DNA from: an uncultured Actinomycetes bacterium | GTDB lineage: Bacteria > Actinomycetota > Actinomycetes > Nanopelagicales > Nanopelagicaceae | Direction: 5' to 3' | Assembly (NCBI GenBank): GCA_903897475.1 | Contig: CAIUBS010000092.1 | Span: forward strand, 1-38,361 | DNA length: 38,361 nucleotides | Shown here: one piece after another, positions 25,350-32,792 of the stretch | How the letters are laid out: every line of letters starts with the position of its first letter | How positions within the stretch are numbered: the stretch's first letter is position 1 | Program-made: the position numbers and the translations under genes | The notes under the pieces: model-generated | Told to the model about the DNA's origin: nothing | Seen by the model: only the letters and a program-made list of their open reading frames with translations | Databases searched by the model: none

Positions 25350-26285
25350 GTGCCATTGATTGATCCAGAAGAAGTCATAATCGCCCGACTAGGCGATTTA
25401 TTCAGCAACTCGATCGAAAGTAGGCTCGAGGTAGGAATTGGTGATGATGCTGCAGTAATAAGTGGCATTGATAACAAATTGGTCGCAACCGTTGACATGG
25501 CAGTTGAAGGAGTCCACTTTCGTAAAGATTGGTCTACTCCATTTCAGATTGGCGCAAAGTTAACAACTGCAAGTTTGGCAGATGTTTTTGCGATGGGCGG
25601 GGAACCTAAGTACCTATTGGTTGCAGCTGGCATATCCGATATAGATAACTCAGAGGTCATTATTGAAGTTGCCAAAGGAATTAGATCAGTTTCAGACGAG
25701 TTTAAAGTTACGGTTGTTGGAGGTGACTTAAGCAAGTCAGAAAAAATGGTTTTAAGCATTACAGCTTTAGGCGAATTAAGTAGTAAGCCCATTAAAAGAA
25801 GTGGCGCAAAGGTTGGTGATTTAGTTTATCTTTCTTCTCTACCTGGTCTATCAGCTGCTGGCATGGCAATTTTAGAAAGAGAATTAGATCGGCCTAGGTA
25901 TGTGGTTGAAGCCCACCTAAATCCAAAATTAAAAAAACCGAAAAATTTAATACAAGTAGCTACTGCCATGTGTGACATAAGCGATGGTCTATCGATTGAT
26001 GCTGGGCATATTGCAAAAGACTCTAAAGTGTCCATTAATTTCTTAAGTGAGTTGCTTAGGAATGCTAGTGATTTTAAGGACTTGCAAGAGTTAGCAATTG
26101 AGCTAGACGAGGATGTATTTGACTGGATTCTAAATGGTGGAGAAGATCATTTTTTTATTGCTACAGTCAATCCAGATATGGCAAAAGATGACCTGGGAAT
26201 TAAAGTTGGAGAAGTTGTATCTGGGGATGGAAAAATTTTGTTAGATGGTAAAGAGGTTAAAAAGAGTGGATACCAGCACTTTTAA
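25350..26285 (+). CDS. thiL: thiamine-monophosphate kinase
   Basis: ThiL phosphorylates thiamine monophosphate to the active cofactor thiamine pyrophosphate. The 311-residue protein has the PurM/AIR-synthetase-like layout: GIGDDAAVI near residues 30-38, VDMAVEGVHF, SLADVFAMGG, VVGGDLSKSE, CDISDGLSIDA and NGGEDH. It starts with GTG at 25350 after GGGGAG. Its stop abuts the 3' end of the convergent rpmB with no gap. It is the only thiamine gene in the window. Confidence 0.94.
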   Translation: MPLIDPEEVIIARLGDLFSNSIESRLEVGIGDDAAVISGIDNKLVATVDMAVEGVHFRKDWSTPFQIGAKLTTASLADVFAMGGEPKYLLVAAGISDIDNSEVIIEVAKGIRSVSDEFKVTVVGGDLSKSEKMVLSITALGELSSKPIKRSGAKVGDLVYLSSLPGLSAAGMAILERELDRPRYVVEAHLNPKLKKPKNLIQVATAMCDISDGLSIDAGHIAKDSKVSINFLSELLRNASDFKDLQELAIELDEDVFDWILNGGEDHFFIATVNPDMAKDDLGIKVGEVVSGDGKILLDGKEVKKSGYQHF

Positions 26286-26471
26286 TTAGCGAAGAACTTT
26301 TCCAGCCTTTAGGCATGATGAGCAAACATTTTTACGCTTTGTTTGACCATTAATGATGGTACGAATTTTTTGAATGTTTGGATTCCAACGGCGGCGAGTT
26401 GCGCGCTTTGAGTGCGAAACATTGTTGCCAAAGCTAGGCGCTTTTCCACATAGATCACAGACTGATGACAC
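26286..26471 (-). CDS. rpmB: 50S ribosomal protein L28 (zinc-binding form)
   Basis: L28 is a small basic large-subunit protein. The 61 residues contain C5-x2-C8 and C50-x2-C53, the four-cysteine zinc-ribbon version, plus the KRATRRRWNPNIQ core. The start is GTG at 26471 behind GGAGTG. It ends exactly where thiL ends on the other strand and is divergent from recG. The 126-base gap upstream (26472-26597) must hold both promoters; no convincing boxes were resolved. Confidence 0.95.
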   Translation of the reverse strand: MSSVCDLCGKAPSFGNNVSHSKRATRRRWNPNIQKIRTIINGQTKRKNVCSSCLKAGKVLR

Positions 26472-26597
26472 CGAGGCACTCCTTTATTTTGTGGACAAAC
26501 TAAATGCAGGGCGAAAGATTACCTCTTATCGGCATTAAATGGCTAATCCGGTGGGTAATTACGCGCAGTTAGCCAGTGGACATTGGATACTTCCTCT

Positions 26598-28784
26598 ATG
26601 GCCACCCTTTCTACTCGCTTATCAAATATCTTAGGTGACCGTACTGCTGAGGTTTTAGAAAAAGCATTTGGTATTTCAACTGTAAATGAATTATTGCGCC
26701 ATTATCCAAGAAGATACGTAGTTAGAGGCGAATTAACCGATATTTCAAAATTGATCGCAGATGATGAAGTAACAATTCTTGCCCAGATCGAAGCGGTTAA
26801 GTTAAGAAGAGCTAACTCAAAGAATATTCTAGAGGTCGTAGTGACCGATGGGAGTGCAAATCTTTCCCTAACATTCTTTAACCAAGCCTGGCGAGAGAAG
26901 GATCTAAAGGCAGGAAGGGTTGGATTATTTGCCGGAAAAGTTGGAGTATTCAAAGGCAAGCGCCAATTATCTCACCCAGATTATCAACTTATTCCCGATG
27001 GTGACGATGTTGATGCTGCTGTAGCTGAATTTGCCGGAAAGTACTTAGCTGTATATCCAGCAACTTCTAAACTTCCATCTTGGAAAATATTGCAATGCAT
27101 GAAACTAGCTTTAGATTCACTTGAAGAATTACCAGATTATTTGCCTGATGAAATTTCTAAAAGAAATAACTATCCAAATCTAAAACGAGCATTCCACGAC
27201 ATTCATCAACCACAAGATTTAGATTCGGCCGAAAAAGCACGACAGCGCTTAACTTTTGATGAAGCTCTACTTTTACAATTATTACTTGGTCAACGAAGAG
27301 CAGAAATTGAAAAACTCAGTACCAAATCTCGTACTCCAAATACTCCAGTTCTAGTTTCAGCATTTGAAAAACTTTTACCGTTTAAGTTCACGACTGGTCA
27401 ATTAGCTGTAAATTCTCAAATCGAGAAGGATTTATCTAACAAATATCCAATGCATCGATTATTACAAGGTGAGGTAGGTTCTGGAAAGACTGTCGTGGCG
27501 CTACGTGCGATGTTATCGGTTGTGGATTCATCAGGGCAGGCAGCACTTTTAGCTCCTACAGAGGTTTTGGCACAGCAACATTTTCGAACTATCACAAAGT
27601 TGCTGGGTGAATTAGCGCTTGCTGGCACATTAAATTCATCTGGACTGGGCACCCAAGTCGAACTTTTAACTGGATCAGTCAGTGCCTCTAAAAAGAAAGA
27701 AATCCATTCAAGACTAGCAAGTGGAGAAATTGGAATCGTTATAGGAACACATGCTCTAATTTCCGATGGTGTTGCATTTAAAGATTTGGGGTTAGTAGTA
27801 GTTGATGAGCAACATAGATTTGGAGTTGAACAGCGAGATGCATTGCGAATGAAGGCAAAACAACCCCCACATTTACTTGTAATGACAGCAACTCCAATTC
27901 CAAGAACAGTGGCTATGACTGTCTTTGGTGATTTAGATATATCAACACTTACAGAGTTGCCTGCTGGCCGAGTTCCAATTACAACTCACTTAATTCCAGT
28001 ACTAGAAAAGCCTCACTTTTTAGAAAGAGCTTGGCAGCGAGTTAAGGAGGAGGTTGCGAAAGGGCATCAGGTTTATATCGTTGCGCCTCGAATTGCCAAT
28101 CCAACCAAAAAATTAACAGAACGTGAAATAGCTGCTGCTATGTTGCTTGGCGAAGAGTACTTGGATAATGAGCAAATGAGTGCAGTAGAAGAATTAGCTC
28201 CAGATCTTGCAACTGGTGCATTAAAAGGATTAAAAATTGCCACTTTACATGGCAGGCAGTCAAGTGAAATTAAAGAACAAACCATGACAGCATTTTCAAA
28301 CGGTGAAATTCAAGTGTTAATTGCAACAACAGTAATTGAGGTAGGTGTTGATGTGCCAAACGCATCGATGATGGTAATTATGGACGCAGATAGATTTGGA
28401 GTATCTCAACTACACCAATTAAGAGGACGAGTTGGTAGAGGAAGCGTTCCGGGACTTTGTTTACTGGTAACAAATGCTCAAGATGAATCACCAAGTATGC
28501 ATAGATTAAATGCCGTAGCATCAACTTTGGATGGATTTGAACTTGCAAGAATTGATCTTGAACAGCGTAAAGAGGGAGATGTGTTAGGAAGATCGCAATC
28601 AGGAGGAAAATCTCACCTTAGGCTTTTGCGGGTCCTTAGAGATGAAGAGTTAATTAATAGGTCTAGAGAGGCTGCCAATAAAATTTTGGCCGACGATCCT
28701 GAAATTAATAAATTACCGTTACTTCAAAGTGAAGTAAATAAACTAAAGTCAGATGAAGCTGCCAGATTTATGGATAAATCATGA
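26598..28784 (+). CDS. recG: ATP-dependent DNA helicase RecG
   Basis: RecG remodels stalled replication forks and branched DNA. From ATG 26598 the protein is 728 residues: N-terminal OB-fold wedge domain (about 50-160), Walker A in GEVGSGKTV (about 291-299), DEQH box VVDEQHRFG (about 402-410), motif III MTATPIPRT, motif V TTVIEVGVDVP and motif VI HQLRGRVGRG. A TTG at 26583 would add five residues. Relatives often have a dihydroxyacetone-kinase-like gene between rpmB and recG; it is absent here. The stop overlaps rsmD by four bases. Confidence 0.96.
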   Translation: MATLSTRLSNILGDRTAEVLEKAFGISTVNELLRHYPRRYVVRGELTDISKLIADDEVTILAQIEAVKLRRANSKNILEVVVTDGSANLSLTFFNQAWREKDLKAGRVGLFAGKVGVFKGKRQLSHPDYQLIPDGDDVDAAVAEFAGKYLAVYPATSKLPSWKILQCMKLALDSLEELPDYLPDEISKRNNYPNLKRAFHDIHQPQDLDSAEKARQRLTFDEALLLQLLLGQRRAEIEKLSTKSRTPNTPVLVSAFEKLLPFKFTTGQLAVNSQIEKDLSNKYPMHRLLQGEVGSGKTVVALRAMLSVVDSSGQAALLAPTEVLAQQHFRTITKLLGELALAGTLNSSGLGTQVELLTGSVSASKKKEIHSRLASGEIGIVIGTHALISDGVAFKDLGLVVVDEQHRFGVEQRDALRMKAKQPPHLLVMTATPIPRTVAMTVFGDLDISTLTELPAGRVPITTHLIPVLEKPHFLERAWQRVKEEVAKGHQVYIVAPRIANPTKKLTEREIAAAMLLGEEYLDNEQMSAVEELAPDLATGALKGLKIATLHGRQSSEIKEQTMTAFSNGEIQVLIATTVIEVGVDVPNASMMVIMDADRFGVSQLHQLRGRVGRGSVPGLCLLVTNAQDESPSMHRLNAVASTLDGFELARIDLEQRKEGDVLGRSQSGGKSHLRLLRVLRDEELINRSREAANKILADDPEINKLPLLQSEVNKLKSDEAARFMDKS

Positions 28785-29362
28785 GTATGAGAATAATTGC
28801 AGGATTAGGCAAGGGCAGAAAACTCTTTTCACCTCCTTCAATAACTAGACCAACTTCAGATCGGGCTCGTGAAGGGTTATTCTCTTCACTGATTTCAACT
28901 TTTGGAACTTTAGAGGGACTACATTTCCTTGATCTGTTTGCTGGATCGGGAGCAGTAGGAGTAGAAGCTCTTTCTAGAGGAGCTGCATTAGTTGAGGCGG
29001 TTGAAAATAATCCAGTAAGTGCTGATATTTGTGAACAAAATTTTTCACTCCTATTAAATACTGAAGGTATTGGTAAATTTAAAGTTCATGTTAAATCAGT
29101 TTTTGAATTTCTAAATCATTATACTCAAAATTCATACGAGATTATTTACGTAGACCCACCTTATGAAGTTGCAAATACAGAGGTGGAAAAGATTTTGAAG
29201 AAGATCATTGCTTTAAACTTATTAAGTAAGTTCGGAGTAATTGCAATAGAAAGGGATGGTAAGGCAAAAGCTTTTACTTGGCCTGATGGTTTTAGGGAGC
29301 AAAAAATTCGCTCTTATGGTGCCGGGAGCATCCATTATGGCGTGTTGGTTCAGCGGGAATAG
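28781..29362 (+). CDS. rsmD: 16S rRNA m2G966 methyltransferase RsmD
   Basis: RsmD methylates N2 of G966 in 16S rRNA. The 193-residue Rossmann-fold methyltransferase opens with MRIIAGLGKGRKL, has RPTSDRAREGLFS, the SAM loop LDLFAGSGAVGVEALSRGA (about 50-68) and the catalytic DPPYE motif near 125-129. It starts at the ATGA overlap with recG (a second ATG two codons later is possible) and is followed by coaD, the usual pair. Confidence 0.95.
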   Translation: MSMRIIAGLGKGRKLFSPPSITRPTSDRAREGLFSSLISTFGTLEGLHFLDLFAGSGAVGVEALSRGAALVEAVENNPVSADICEQNFSLLLNTEGIGKFKVHVKSVFEFLNHYTQNSYEIIYVDPPYEVANTEVEKILKKIIALNLLSKFGVIAIERDGKAKAFTWPDGFREQKIRSYGAGSIHYGVLVQRE

Positions 29363-29405
29363 AAGAAAATGGCTAACTTGGTAAATAGTTGCTAGCGTTT
29401 TCACT

Positions 29406-29888
29406 ATGAGGCGAGTTGTATGTCCTGGGTCTTTTGATCCAATTACTAATGGGCACTTAGACATTATTGCAAGAGCTTGCACTTTATTTGATGAAGTAAT
29501 TATTGCAGTGTTAGTAAATCAAACTAAGAGCTCACTATTTTCTGTAGAAGAGCGAATTGAAATGATAAAGGAAGTTACAAGTAGGTATAAGAATGTGAAA
29601 GTTGACTCATGGTCTGGATTATTGGTCGACTACTGTAGAACTAATAAAATTCCTACAATAGTTAAAGGTTTAAGAGCTGTTAGCGATTTTGACTATGAAC
29701 TTCAGATGAGTCAGGTTAATTTACAACTACAAGGGGTTGAGACATTATTCATGTCTACCGCTCCCTCACACTCTTTTCTTTCCTCATCCCTTGTGAAGGA
29801 AATCGCAAGTTATGGTGGCGATGTATCTGCATATATGCCGGCTGCGATTGTTGATAAGTTAAGATCTAGACTTGAGCGAAAGGGCTAA
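29406..29888 (+). CDS. coaD: phosphopantetheine adenylyltransferase
   Basis: CoaD makes dephospho-CoA from 4'-phosphopantetheine, a late step of coenzyme A synthesis. The 160-residue protein has the nucleotidyltransferase GSFDPITNGHLDII motif (8-21, containing the T/HxGH signature), KGLRAVSDFDYELQM near 88-102 and the C-terminal SFLSSSLVKEIA motif. Length is typical. The 43-base gap after rsmD shows no clear promoter. Confidence 0.96.
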   Translation: MRRVVCPGSFDPITNGHLDIIARACTLFDEVIIAVLVNQTKSSLFSVEERIEMIKEVTSRYKNVKVDSWSGLLVDYCRTNKIPTIVKGLRAVSDFDYELQMSQVNLQLQGVETLFMSTAPSHSFLSSSLVKEIASYGGDVSAYMPAAIVDKLRSRLERKG

Positions 29889-29890
29889 AT

Positions 29891-30364
29891 ATGGATGTTG
29901 TTGAAAATATTGAAGCTGCAATTGCAATAGTTGAAGAGGCAAGATCTGTACCACTTTCGGCATCTTGCGTAATTAATCGCAGTGAGATGCTAAAACTTTT
30001 GGATCAAATCAAGGCATCTTTCCCAAATGATTTAGCAAAAGCTATAGCAATTCAGCGAGAAAAAGAATCAATTATTGAAGAGGCCCATGCGCAGTCAGAT
30101 GCAATTATGCAGCAAGCGAGAGATGAAGTCTCACGCTTGGTTGAACAAACAACCATAGTTTCAAGTGCGCGTAAGGAAGCATCGAGAATTTTGGCCGAAG
30201 CAAAAACTGAAAGTGATCGAGACCGAGAAGAGATTGAAGAGTATATTGACTCTCGTTTAGCCAATCTAGAAGTGATTTTAAACAAGACCCTTGATGTAAT
30301 TAGCAAAGGCAGAGATCAATTGAGCGGTGTTGAGGCAAAACACGTTCTTTCTAAACTTAAGTAG
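29891..30364 (+). CDS. SepIVA-like DivIVA-related coiled-coil protein
   Basis: The 157-residue protein starts with a conserved short domain (about 1-45: VENIEAAIAIVEEARSVPLS and INRSEMLKLLDQI). A long charged coiled coil follows (about 50-145), with ATP-synthase-b-like IIEEAHAQSDAIMQQARDEV and ASRILAEAKTE repeats. In mycobacteria the gene immediately before the DUF177-rnc-mutM-smc run is SepIVA, an essential DivIVA-like protein of septation and cell-wall placement. Gene order and architecture match, so I infer the same family. This copy is shorter than I recall the mycobacterial protein being. The alternative label ATPase/F0-b-like would be spurious, because there is no membrane segment. Confidence 0.72.
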   Translation: MDVVENIEAAIAIVEEARSVPLSASCVINRSEMLKLLDQIKASFPNDLAKAIAIQREKESIIEEAHAQSDAIMQQARDEVSRLVEQTTIVSSARKEASRILAEAKTESDRDREEIEEYIDSRLANLEVILNKTLDVISKGRDQLSGVEAKHVLSKLK

Positions 30365-30369
30365 TTTTA

Positions 30370-30948
30370 ATGGCACGGTCAATCTTTCTTTTTAATACAC
30401 ATGACCTTCCGCATAGAGCTGGCGAGATGCGAGAGTATGAGTTAGATTTAAAAATTACTGAAGCAGTAGGTGTGGATTTACTTTCCGTAAAACCGGGGGA
30501 GATAATCGAAGTAGACCTACGGATTCAATCAGTTGATGAAGGTGTTCTAGCAACCGCCCGAGTGGTGGCGGATGCAACTGGTGAGTGCACTAGATGTTTA
30601 AAACCAATTACATGGCCAATTGATGAGAATTTCACAGAACTTTATTACTATGAAACTTCAAATACCAAAGCAGCTGCTAAGCGAGGGTCTAAGGGCAAAT
30701 CCAATAAAGAAGAAATTGACCTAGATGAAGATGATTTGAGTTTTCTAGATGGTGACGATATCGATCTTGAACCGGCAATTAGGGATGCAATCATTTTAAA
30801 TCTTGCAGTGAATCCACTATGTACTGAGGATTGCCCAGGTTTAGAGGATAAAAAAGGTGAAAATTGGGAGTACCTTTCGGCATCACAGACCCAATCTTTA
30901 ACTGACCAAAGGTGGTCTGCTTTGAAGGATTTCCCGCTTAAAAATTAA
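30370..30948 (+). CDS. DUF177 (YceD) family protein
   Basis: DUF177 proteins sit before rpmF in most bacteria and are linked to 23S rRNA or ribosome assembly, with no firm biochemical role. The 192-residue protein has the family cysteines in CTRCLKPI (about 75-82) and NPLCTEDCPGL (about 154-164), a basic-acidic low-complexity stretch between them (about 100-125), and LDLKITEAVGVDLL near the N-terminus. It lies five bases after the SepIVA-like gene and 74 bases before rpmF. Confidence 0.9.
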   Translation: MARSIFLFNTHDLPHRAGEMREYELDLKITEAVGVDLLSVKPGEIIEVDLRIQSVDEGVLATARVVADATGECTRCLKPITWPIDENFTELYYYETSNTKAAAKRGSKGKSNKEEIDLDEDDLSFLDGDDIDLEPAIRDAIILNLAVNPLCTEDCPGLEDKKGENWEYLSASQTQSLTDQRWSALKDFPLKN

Positions 30949-31022
30949 TCGTTTTTACAAGTTTGCACTTTTCGTAGATAATTCTCATCTTGTTTAAGTC
31001 GTTTTAATAAGGAGTAAAGATC

Positions 31023-31196
31023 ATGCCAGTTCCAAAGCGAAAAATGTCGCGAGCACGTACTCGCTCTCGTCGAAGCATGTGGAAGACAACTCCTGCACAT
31101 CTTGCAACTTGCCAACAGTGTCAACAACCTAAATTGCAACACGTTGCATGCCCAACTTGTGGAACCTATAACCGTCGTCAGGTTTTAGAGGTCTAA
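31023..31196 (+). CDS. rpmF: 50S ribosomal protein L32 (zinc-binding form)
   Basis: This 57-residue basic protein begins MPVPKRKMSRARTRSRR, the L32 signature, and has two cysteine pairs, CQQC and CPTC, forming the zinc ribbon. The ATG at 31023 follows an AAGGAG ribosome-binding site. It lies between yceD and rnc, the standard order. A possible promoter (TTGCAC at 30963-30968, CATCTT at 30986-30991, 17-base spacer) precedes it, though the -10 is poor, so read-through from yceD is equally likely. Confidence 0.95.
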   Translation: MPVPKRKMSRARTRSRRSMWKTTPAHLATCQQCQQPKLQHVACPTCGTYNRRQVLEV

Positions 31197-31197
31197 T

Positions 31198-31881
31198 CTG
31201 TTCTCTGACCTAACCGAACAACTCGGGATATCGGTTAAGGATGAGTTGCTTGAACTTGCACTAACTCATCGCTCATTTTCATATGAGGCAGGTGGAATTC
31301 CAACAAATGAAAGACTTGAGTTTCTTGGAGATTCAGTTCTTGGATTAATTGTCACTGATGAACTTTATAAATTATTTCCAGATTTGGATGAAAGTAGGTT
31401 AAGCCCACTGCGCTCAGGTGTGGTTAACATGAAAGCACTAGCTCAAATAGCTAGGGAGATAAATTTAGGTAAATATCTCAGAATCGGTAAAGGCGAAGAA
31501 ACTACAAATGGTAGGGATAAGAACTCAATTCTTGCTGACACTTTTGAAGCCCTTGTAGGCGCTATTTATTTAGAGCATGGATATGTAAGAAGTGCTGAAG
31601 TAATTTCGAAATGGATAAAGCCTGCAATCATGGATGCAACTTCGCAAGGATCTAGTCTTGATGGTAAGACTGCACTTCAGGAATTAGTAGCATCATTAAA
31701 TCTTTTGTCCCCGGAGTATGAAATAAGTGAGTCAGGACCTGATCACGATAAGAATTTTACTGCTCGAGTAAAAGTTGGTAGTGAAAAGTTTCCAATCGGT
31801 ATCGGAAAGAGTAAGCGCGAGGCCGAGCAAGCAGCTGCAAAGATTGCCTACGAAGCTTTGATAGAAAGCAATAAGAAGTAG
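31198..31881 (+). CDS. rnc: ribonuclease III
   Basis: RNase III cuts double-stranded RNA in rRNA and mRNA processing. The catalytic domain has the signature NERLEFLGDSVL and the later acidic DTFEALVGAIYLEHG; the double-stranded RNA-binding domain fills the last about 70 residues (GKTALQELVASLN to KREAEQAAAKIAYEAL). The first ATG/GTG/TTG in frame is TTG 31246 (211 residues), which cuts off the family's first helix. The same frame encodes LFSDLTEQLGISVKDELL upstream, back to a CTG at 31198 placed six bases after AGAGG. I therefore propose a CTG start, giving 227 residues. The frame is blocked by TAG at 31186. A lost ATG through a base error is the alternative. Confidence 0.88.
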   Translation: MFSDLTEQLGISVKDELLELALTHRSFSYEAGGIPTNERLEFLGDSVLGLIVTDELYKLFPDLDESRLSPLRSGVVNMKALAQIAREINLGKYLRIGKGEETTNGRDKNSILADTFEALVGAIYLEHGYVRSAEVISKWIKPAIMDATSQGSSLDGKTALQELVASLNLLSPEYEISESGPDHDKNFTARVKVGSEKFPIGIGKSKREAEQAAAKIAYEALIESNKK

Positions 31882-31893
31882 AGCTTATTACTT

Positions 31894-32730
31894 ATGCCCG
31901 AGCTGCCAGAAGTTGAAACAGTCAGGTCTGGGTTAGAAAAGTACGTTACTGGCAAAAAAATTCAAAGTGCTGAGATCTTTCATCCAAGAGCCATTAAACC
32001 AAGTTCAATTTCACCATTAACTTCTTGCATCGGTGCCCAGATTAAATCAGTAAGGCGAAGGGGAAAATTTCTTTGGTTTGAACTCGATCGCGATTTTGTG
32101 CTGGCGGCACATTTAGGTATGAGTGGACAACTACTTGTTCAGAAGGAGAAATCTTTACCTCAGCCACATCTAAGGGCAAAATTTGGGTTATCTGGAAATC
32201 GAAAGAGTAATCAGGACCAAATAAGGTTTATCGATCAAAGAACTTTTGGGTGGCTATCAGTTGAACAGACAGTTAATGGAATTCCTGTGTCGGTTAGAGA
32301 AATTGCATATGACCCTTTTGAAAAAGACTTCAATCTTAAGCAGGTAGTTGCAAATATTAAGCGTCGAAAATCTGCAATTAAGCCCGCTATCTTAAATCAA
32401 AACATAATTAGTGGAGTTGGAAATATTTATGCAGATGAAGCACTTTGGCGAGCAAAAATTCATCCTGAGATTATTTGTGAAGATTTAAGTGAGGCTGAGA
32501 TCCGGAAAGTGATTTCATCCGCCATTTCAGTAATGAAATCTGCCATTAAAGCTGGTGGAACCTCTTTCGATGAACAGTATAAAAATGTAAATGGTGAAAG
32601 TGGCTATTTTTCTAGATCACTAAAGGTTTATGGCCGAGAGGGTGATCCTTGCCCTCGATGCCGAAGCGCTATTCGTAGAATCGCCTTTGCAAACCGTTCC
32701 TCACACTTTTGCCCGCGTTGCCAGCGTTAG
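31894..32730 (+). CDS. mutM: formamidopyrimidine-DNA glycosylase
   Basis: MutM removes 8-oxoguanine and formamidopyrimidines from DNA. The 278-residue protein begins MPELPEVETVRSGL, exposing the catalytic P2 and E3 after Met removal. It has the beta-turn lysine in RRRGKFLWFEL (about 54-64), the helix-two-turn-helix QNIISGVGNIYADEALW, and the C-terminal zinc finger CPRC-x16-CPRC ending QR. It lies 12 bases after rnc. The acylphosphatase gene often found before smc in relatives is not present. Confidence 0.96.
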   Translation: MPELPEVETVRSGLEKYVTGKKIQSAEIFHPRAIKPSSISPLTSCIGAQIKSVRRRGKFLWFELDRDFVLAAHLGMSGQLLVQKEKSLPQPHLRAKFGLSGNRKSNQDQIRFIDQRTFGWLSVEQTVNGIPVSVREIAYDPFEKDFNLKQVVANIKRRKSAIKPAILNQNIISGVGNIYADEALWRAKIHPEIICEDLSEAEIRKVISSAISVMKSAIKAGGTSFDEQYKNVNGESGYFSRSLKVYGREGDPCPRCRSAIRRIAFANRSSHFCPRCQR

Positions 32731-32792
32731 GTACCAAGATTTCAGGAGTTTTTTAGATAGGTTTGCGCTATGCGTATGTTGTGGGGTGAGCT

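Noticed and set aside
30945..31142. Minus-strand open frame opposite rpmF
   Set aside because: It is a shadow of yceD end and rpmF. The plus strand encodes clear L32 with its zinc ribbon.
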